Translations under genes and position numbers: made by a program
The notes under the pieces: generated by a model
Told to the model about the DNA's origin: nothing
What the model saw: the letters and a program-made list of their open reading frames with translations, nothing else
Database searches by the model: none
Shown here: positions 22,244-27,091 of the stretch, one piece after another
How positions within the stretch are numbered: the first letter of the stretch is position 1
Layout: every line of letters starts with the position of its first letter
Source: an uncultured Variovorax sp.
GTDB taxonomy: Bacteria > Pseudomonadota > Gammaproteobacteria > Burkholderiales > Burkholderiaceae
Length of the DNA stretch: 27,091 nucleotides
Reading direction: 5' to 3'
Assembly (NCBI GenBank): GCA_946478645.1
Contig: CAMLCW010000021.1
Location: 1 to 27,091, forward strand

Positions 22244-23561
22244 GACCCAGGCGAGCGATGCCGCCGCGCTCCCCACGCCCGAGGCACTCGGCTGGTGGGC
22301 ATTGCGCTACACGCCGCACGTCGCCTGGCAGGACGAAGCGCTGATGCTCGAAGTCTCGGCTTGCGAACGGCTCTGGGGCGGGCGCACCTCGCTGATGCGC
22401 CAGCTGGCGCACGAGAACCCCGCGCCCGGCGCCGTGATGCGCGGCGCGCAGGGCGCCACCAGCCTGGTCGCGCTCGCACGGCTGCGCCTGTTCGAGCGCA
22501 ACGAGCGCCGGCCCCGGGACCTGCCTGCCGGCCTGCCGCTCGACACCCTGAGCGCAGCGCGCGGCCACCTCGACCTGCTCGCGCGGCTGGGCTGCCGTAC
22601 CTGGGGCGACGTGGCGGCGCTGCCGCGCGCAGGCTTCGTGCGCCGCTTCGGCACCGAGCTGCGCGCTGCGCTCGACGCCGCCTGGGGCCTCTGCCCCGAA
22701 AGCCACCAATGGCTCACGCTGCCCGACGTGTTCGAGCAGAAGCTCGAGCTCCCCGCGCTGGCCGAGACCGCGCCCGAGCTCATGTGGTCGGCCAACCGGC
22801 TGCTGTCGGCGCTGCAGATCTGGCTGCGCGCACGCCAGCGCGGCGCGCGTGCGCTCGAGCTGCAATGGACGCTCGACCTGCGGCGCTTCAATGGCGCCGA
22901 CCTGCCGCCGCACCAGCAGGTCACCGTGCGCACCGCCGAGCCTACGCAGGACATGGCGCACCTGCGTCGGCTGCTGTCGGAAAAGCTCGCGCTGGCCACG
23001 CTCGCCGCGCCTGCCAGCTGGCTGCGGCTGCGCACGCTCGAGACCGACCCCTGGGCCGGTGCCAGCACCAGCTTTTTGCCCGAGGACAACCGCAAGGGCG
23101 ACAAGCTGCACGAGATGGTCGAGCGGCTCAGCGTGCGGCTCGGGCCCGATCAGGTGGTGGTGCCCGCTGCGCAGGCCGACCACCGGCCCGAGCGCAAGCA
23201 GGCCTGGCGGCCAGCGCTGCAGAAAGAGAAGGCCGTGCCCGACAGGACGCGCAAGGATGCCAAGGCCGCAGCCTCGCAGCCCGATGCGATCTATCCGCCG
23301 TGGCTGCTGCCCGAACCTCTGTTGCTCGAGATGGACGGCGAGCGCCCGTGCTACCGCGGCCCATTGAGCAAGCTGATCGGCCCGCAGCGCGTCGAGGCCG
23401 GCTGGTGGGGCGGCAAGGAAGAGGGCGGCCAGCCGGCGATGCGCGACTACTACGTGGCCGAAAGTCCCGAGGCCGGCCTGGTGTGGATCTTTCGCGAGCG
23501 GCCTTCGGCGCGGTTTTCTTCGGGCGAGGTGCGCTGGTACCTGCAGGGGTTCTATGCCTGA
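22212..23561 (+). CDS. imuB: ImuB, inactive Y-family polymerase homologue
   Basis: This 449-residue protein is ImuB, a Y-family DNA polymerase relative that acts as a scaffold for DnaE2 and the beta clamp. At the N-terminus MHWIALRWSP replaces the family's catalytic aspartate strand, and LMLEVSACERLWGG stands where active polymerases have SIDEAFLDV, so polymerase activity is probably lost, as known for ImuB. The helix-hairpin-helix/thumb part is near residues 115-150 (LARLGCRTWGDVAALPRAG), and the C-terminus is long. QKLELPAL (about residue 177) could be a clamp-binding motif but is also common in this family region. The gene overlaps imuA by 32 bases and dnaE2 by 8 bases, so it is co-translated. 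Confidence 0.92.
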   Translation: MHWIALRWSPETQASDAAALPTPEALGWWALRYTPHVAWQDEALMLEVSACERLWGGRTSLMRQLAHENPAPGAVMRGAQGATSLVALARLRLFERNERRPRDLPAGLPLDTLSAARGHLDLLARLGCRTWGDVAALPRAGFVRRFGTELRAALDAAWGLCPESHQWLTLPDVFEQKLELPALAETAPELMWSANRLLSALQIWLRARQRGARALELQWTLDLRRFNGADLPPHQQVTVRTAEPTQDMAHLRRLLSEKLALATLAAPASWLRLRTLETDPWAGASTSFLPEDNRKGDKLHEMVERLSVRLGPDQVVVPAAQADHRPERKQAWRPALQKEKAVPDRTRKDAKAAASQPDAIYPPWLLPEPLLLEMDGERPCYRGPLSKLIGPQRVEAGWWGGKEEGGQPAMRDYYVAESPEAGLVWIFRERPSARFSSGEVRWYLQGFYA

Positions 23562-26500
23562 CCTGAGCGCCAAGGAAGAGCGCAAGCGCCAGCCTGCCAA
23601 GGTGCATGCGCTGCCGGTGCCGTTGCGCAAGCACACCGTGGCGAAGTTGCCGGACTATGCCGAGTTGCACTGCCTCACGAACTTCAGCTTCCAGCGCGGC
23701 GCGTCGACGCCGGAAGAAGTGGTGGAGCGCGCGTACCAGTTGGGGTATGCGGCGTTGGCGATCACCGACGAGTGCTCGGTGGCCGGCATCGTGCGGGCAT
23801 ACGTCTGCCGGCGCGACATGGAACGCACGCTCGACGAATACGAACGCGAGCATCCCGAAGAGCCGCCGATCCCGCGCAACCTCGATTTCCGGCTTCTGTT
23901 CGGCAGCGAGTTCCGCTTCGAGCGCTTCAAGCTGGTGGTGATCGCGAACGACACCGAGGGCTGGGGCAACCTCTGCGAATTCATCACCGCCGCGCGCAAC
24001 ACCGAGCTGCCCAAGGGCGAGTACCGCGTGAGCTGGGAGGACAGCGACGTCGCCTCGCTGCAGAACTGTCAGGTGCTTTTCGTGCCGCATCGCGAGCCCG
24101 GCGGCGCGGTGGATGTCGCCACGCTGCACGAAGACCTGCTGGCCGCCAGGGCGCTGTATGCAGGCAACCTCTGGCTGGCGGTGGAAATGCTCAATGAACT
24201 CGACGACGACCTGTGGTTCGTCACGTTGATGCAGGCAAGCGAGCAGACCGGCGTGCCGCTCGTGGCTGCCGGCGATGTGCACATGCATGCGCGCAGCCGC
24301 AAGCCATTGCACGACGTGCTGACGGCCGTGCGCGAAGGCAAGACGGTTGCCGAGTGCGGCTTTGCGCTGCAGTCGAATGCAGAGCGGCATCTGCGGCAGC
24401 GGGTTCGGCTGGCCGAGCTTTATCTGCCCGAAATGCTGGCGAACACGCTGGTGGTGGCCGAGCGGTGCAGTTTCGATCCATCGGTGATCCGCGAGAACTA
24501 CAAGTACCCGTTGGAAATGCTGGGCAGCAACGAGACGCCGACGCAGACGCTGGCGCGCAAGACGTGGTCGGGGGCGCAGGAGCGATATCCAGGCGGCATT
24601 CCCGATGCGGTGCGTGCGCAACTGCAAAAGGAGCTGGACCTGATCCGCGAGCTCGAATATGAGATGTTCTTTCTCACCGTGGAGAACGTCGTCCGCTTTG
24701 CGCGCTCGCAGAAAATTCTTTGCCAGGGGCGCGGGTCATCGGCCAATTCCGTCGTTTGCTATTGCCTCGGGATCACCGCGATCTCCCCTGAAAAAAGCCA
24801 CCTGCTGTTCGAACGCTTCCTGAGTCGCCATCGCAACGAGCCGCCCGACATCGACGTCGATTTCGAACACCAGCGCCGCGAAGAAGTCATTCAGTACATC
24901 TACGAGAAATACGGCCGCGAGCGCGCCGCGATCGCCGCTGTCGTCATCTGCTATCGCTCGCGCAGCGCGTTGCGCGATGTGGGCAAAGCCCTTGGCGTCG
25001 ACGAGCAATTGGTCGACGAGTTCGCCAAGGACCACTACTGGTTCGACGATGCCGTGCTCGGCGAACAGTTGAATGCCGCGTGCGTACGTGCCGGCGTGAA
25101 GGAGGACGAATTCAAGCTCGTCCAGTGGATCGAGATGACGCAGCGGCTCAAGGGCTTTCCGCGCCACCTGAGCCAGCATGTCGGCGGCTTCGTGCTCACG
25201 CACACCAAGCTCACGCGGCTGGTGCCGGTCGAGAAAGCGTCCATGAAAGACCGCTCCGTCATCCAGTGGGAAAAGGACGACCTCGAGGCCCTGGGCATGC
25301 TCAAGGTCGACGTGCTCGCGCTCGGCATGCTCAGCGCCATCCGCCGCGGACTCGATCACATGAATCGCTGGCGGGGCTCGATGGTGCAGATGCACGACAT
25401 CCCCCACGACGACCAGAAGGTGTTCGACATGATCTGCGATGCCGACACCGTCGGCGTGTTCCAGATCGAGAGCCGGGCGCAGATGTCGATGCTGCCGCGC
25501 CTGAAGCCGCGCTGCTACGAAGACCTCGTGATCGAGGTGGCGATCGTGCGGCCCGGGCCCATTCAGGGCGGCATGGTGCATCCGTATCTCAAGCAGCGCG
25601 AGCGGATGCGCAAGGGCCTGCCGATCCTCTATGAAAAGGACGAACTGAAGCCTGCGCTGGAACGCACGCTGGGTATCCCGATCTTCCAGGAGCAGGTGAT
25701 GCAGATCGCCATGATCGCGGCCAAGTTCAGTGCCGACGAAGCCGACCAGTTGCGTCGTGCCATGGCGGCGTGGAAGCGCAAGGGCGGCCTCGACAAGTTT
25801 CATGCGAAGCTCGTGGATGGGATGGTGGACAACGAGTACCCGAGGGAGTTCGCCGAGGCCATCTTCAAGCAGATCCTCGGCTTCGGCGACTACGGCTTTC
25901 CCGAGAGCCATGCCGCGAGCTTTGCGCTGCTCGTCACCGTGAGCAGCTGGCTCAAGTGCCACGAGCCCGCCTGCTTCCTGGCTGCATTGCTCGATTCGCA
26001 GCCGATGGGCTTCTACAGCCCCTCGCAGCTCGTGCAGGACGCGCGCCGGCATGGCGTCGAGGTGCGGCCGGTCGATGTCGCCTGCAGCGAGATCGACACC
26101 ACGCTCGAAGCCCGCGCGCCCGATGCACCGCGCATGCCGCCGGGCACCGACGCGCGCTACGCCGAACGCCTCGGCAACCCCGGCCAGCCCGCGGTGCGGC
26201 TCGGCCTCAACCGCATCTCGGGGCTCAGCAAGGAAGGCGCGAAACGCCTGCTCGACGCGCGCGCCCAGGCGCCGTTCACCAGCACCGAAGACCTCGCGCT
26301 GCGCGCCGAACTCGACGCCAGGGACATGGCCGCGCTCGCCGCCGCCGATGCGCTGATGTCGCTGTCGGGCCATCGGCGCCAGCAGGTCTGGGACGCCACC
26401 GCCACGCGCGACACCGGGAGCCGCGGCGCCACCCTGCTGCGCGGCGTGCCGGTCAACGAAGAAGCCTTGCAACTGCCCGCCGCGCCCGAGGGCGAGGAGA

Positions 26501-26922
26501 TCGTCGGCGACTACGCCGCGCTCGGCCTCAGCTTGCGCCGCCATCCGCTCGCGCTGCTGCGCCCGCGCCTCGCGCGCATGAAGCTCATGACGGCCGAGCA
26601 GCTGCGGCAGGTGCCCACCGGCCAGACCGTGCGCGCCTGCGGCATCGTCAAGGGCCGCCAGCGGCCCGGCACCGCCAACGGCACCATCTTCGTCACGCTC
26701 GAGGACGAGACCGGCAACGTCAACGTCATCGTCTGGAACCACGTCATCGAGGCCTGGCGCGAGCCGCTGCTCAAGTCGCACCTGCTTGCGGTGCAGGGCA
26801 CCTGGCAGCGCGACGACGACAACCAGGGCAAGGTGCAGCACCTCATCGCCACCGGCTTCAAGGACCTGACCCCGCTGATGGGTCGGCTCGCCGAGAGCAA
26901 CACCAGCCGCGATTTCCATTGA
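23554..26922 (+). CDS. dnaE2: DnaE2, error-prone DNA polymerase III alpha subunit
   Basis: This 1122-residue C-family polymerase is DnaE2, the catalytic partner of ImuB in SOS mutagenesis. The palm aspartates are D434 and D436 (PPDIDVDFEH) and D586 (MLKVDVLALG). CQGRGSSANSVVCYCLGI is the nucleotide-binding region. The N-terminal PHP domain begins DYAELHCLTNFSF (34-46): the metal-binding HxH of DnaE1 has become HCL, as usual in DnaE2, so PHP activity is doubtful. A helix-hairpin-helix (GLNRISGLSKEGAKRLL) and an OB fold (about 1028-1065, with GTIFVTLEDETGNVNVIVW) complete the chain. ATG 23554 overlaps the imuB stop by eight bases. An internal start near residue 31 would still leave the PHP intact. 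Confidence 0.95.
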   Translation: MPDLSAKEERKRQPAKVHALPVPLRKHTVAKLPDYAELHCLTNFSFQRGASTPEEVVERAYQLGYAALAITDECSVAGIVRAYVCRRDMERTLDEYEREHPEEPPIPRNLDFRLLFGSEFRFERFKLVVIANDTEGWGNLCEFITAARNTELPKGEYRVSWEDSDVASLQNCQVLFVPHREPGGAVDVATLHEDLLAARALYAGNLWLAVEMLNELDDDLWFVTLMQASEQTGVPLVAAGDVHMHARSRKPLHDVLTAVREGKTVAECGFALQSNAERHLRQRVRLAELYLPEMLANTLVVAERCSFDPSVIRENYKYPLEMLGSNETPTQTLARKTWSGAQERYPGGIPDAVRAQLQKELDLIRELEYEMFFLTVENVVRFARSQKILCQGRGSSANSVVCYCLGITAISPEKSHLLFERFLSRHRNEPPDIDVDFEHQRREEVIQYIYEKYGRERAAIAAVVICYRSRSALRDVGKALGVDEQLVDEFAKDHYWFDDAVLGEQLNAACVRAGVKEDEFKLVQWIEMTQRLKGFPRHLSQHVGGFVLTHTKLTRLVPVEKASMKDRSVIQWEKDDLEALGMLKVDVLALGMLSAIRRGLDHMNRWRGSMVQMHDIPHDDQKVFDMICDADTVGVFQIESRAQMSMLPRLKPRCYEDLVIEVAIVRPGPIQGGMVHPYLKQRERMRKGLPILYEKDELKPALERTLGIPIFQEQVMQIAMIAAKFSADEADQLRRAMAAWKRKGGLDKFHAKLVDGMVDNEYPREFAEAIFKQILGFGDYGFPESHAASFALLVTVSSWLKCHEPACFLAALLDSQPMGFYSPSQLVQDARRHGVEVRPVDVACSEIDTTLEARAPDAPRMPPGTDARYAERLGNPGQPAVRLGLNRISGLSKEGAKRLLDARAQAPFTSTEDLALRAELDARDMAALAAADALMSLSGHRRQQVWDATATRDTGSRGATLLRGVPVNEEALQLPAAPEGEEIVGDYAALGLSLRRHPLALLRPRLARMKLMTAEQLRQVPTGQTVRACGIVKGRQRPGTANGTIFVTLEDETGNVNVIVWNHVIEAWREPLLKSHLLAVQGTWQRDDDNQGKVQHLIATGFKDLTPLMGRLAESNTSRDFH

Positions 26923-26993
26923 CGTCACGCATGCCCATGCAACCGATCGTTCGATGGCTCGCGCCCAGCGCCCGTTTTCGCTAACCTGTGACC

Positions 26994-27091
26994 ATGTCCG
27001 CACTCGTCCTTGACCTTCCCGTGGCCGGGCCCATCGGTCCGCCGCCGCCCGCGCCCGACGTGCCGGTTCCCATGCCGCCGCCGCCCCCGCC
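26994..27091 (+). CDS. Start of a proline-rich protein (partial)
   Basis: An ATG 71 bases after dnaE2 opens a frame to the window edge: MSALVLDLPVAGPIGPPPP, then more Pro/Val/Met-rich residues (32 visible). There is no clear signal peptide and no strong ribosome-binding site, and GC-rich DNA readily gives proline codons, so this could be chance. If real, it is a low-complexity proline-rich protein of unknown role. Confidence 0.35.
   Translation, partial: MSALVLDLPVAGPIGPPPPAPDVPVPMPPPPP

Noticed and set aside
24736..27003. 755-codon minus-strand frame opposite dnaE2
   Set aside because: It is a shadow of dnaE2, without domains or a plausible start.

Overview
The window is a GC-rich bacterial chromosome segment, very probably from Variovorax or a close relative in the Comamonadaceae (Burkholderiales). 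The evidence is three Bug/TctC-type periplasmic binding proteins, a Burkholderiales-type 16-strand porin, an imuA-imuB-dnaE2 mutagenesis cassette behind a canonical LexA box, and a palindromic repeat of a type I associate with this group. The genus is an inference from gene content and style. I saw no tRNA, rRNA, CRISPR array, transposase or phage gene.

Left part (1-2878): the 5' end of an ABC exporter on the minus strand, then a LigB/DODA-type extradiol dioxygenase and an alpha/beta hydrolase on the plus strand.

Catabolic island (2885-13223): two tandem Bug proteins run leftward. From a divergent intergenic region carrying a 16-bp perfect palindrome, a rightward cluster encodes an FAD-dependent oxidoreductase, an IclR regulator, the two subunits of an aconitase-X (AcnX) dehydratase, an IlvD/Edd-family dehydratase, a porin and a third Bug protein. 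This looks like one uptake-and-degradation unit for an unidentified hydroxylated carboxylate or imino acid. It is the best candidate here for an undescribed pathway. A REPIN-like pair of inverted palindromes, with a G-quadruplex motif, sits between the two AcnX subunit genes and supplies the ribosome-binding site of the second.

Middle (13236-19816): a secreted-type aldo/keto reductase; a leftward three-gene operon (small protein, S9 prolyl-oligopeptidase-family peptidase, receiver-only response regulator) joined by ATGA overlaps; an NDH-2-like NADH dehydrogenase gene broken by two frameshifts; a small helical hypothetical gene behind an operator-like inverted repeat; and a GcvA-type LysR regulator.

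Right part (19787-27091): a leftward pair (CmcJ/NvfI-family oxidoreductase and DsbA-fold 2-hydroxychromene-2-carboxylate isomerase-like protein, joined by a GTGA overlap), then divergently the SOS-controlled imuA-imuB-dnaE2 operon for damage-induced mutagenic translesion synthesis, and finally the first codons of a proline-rich protein cut by the window edge.
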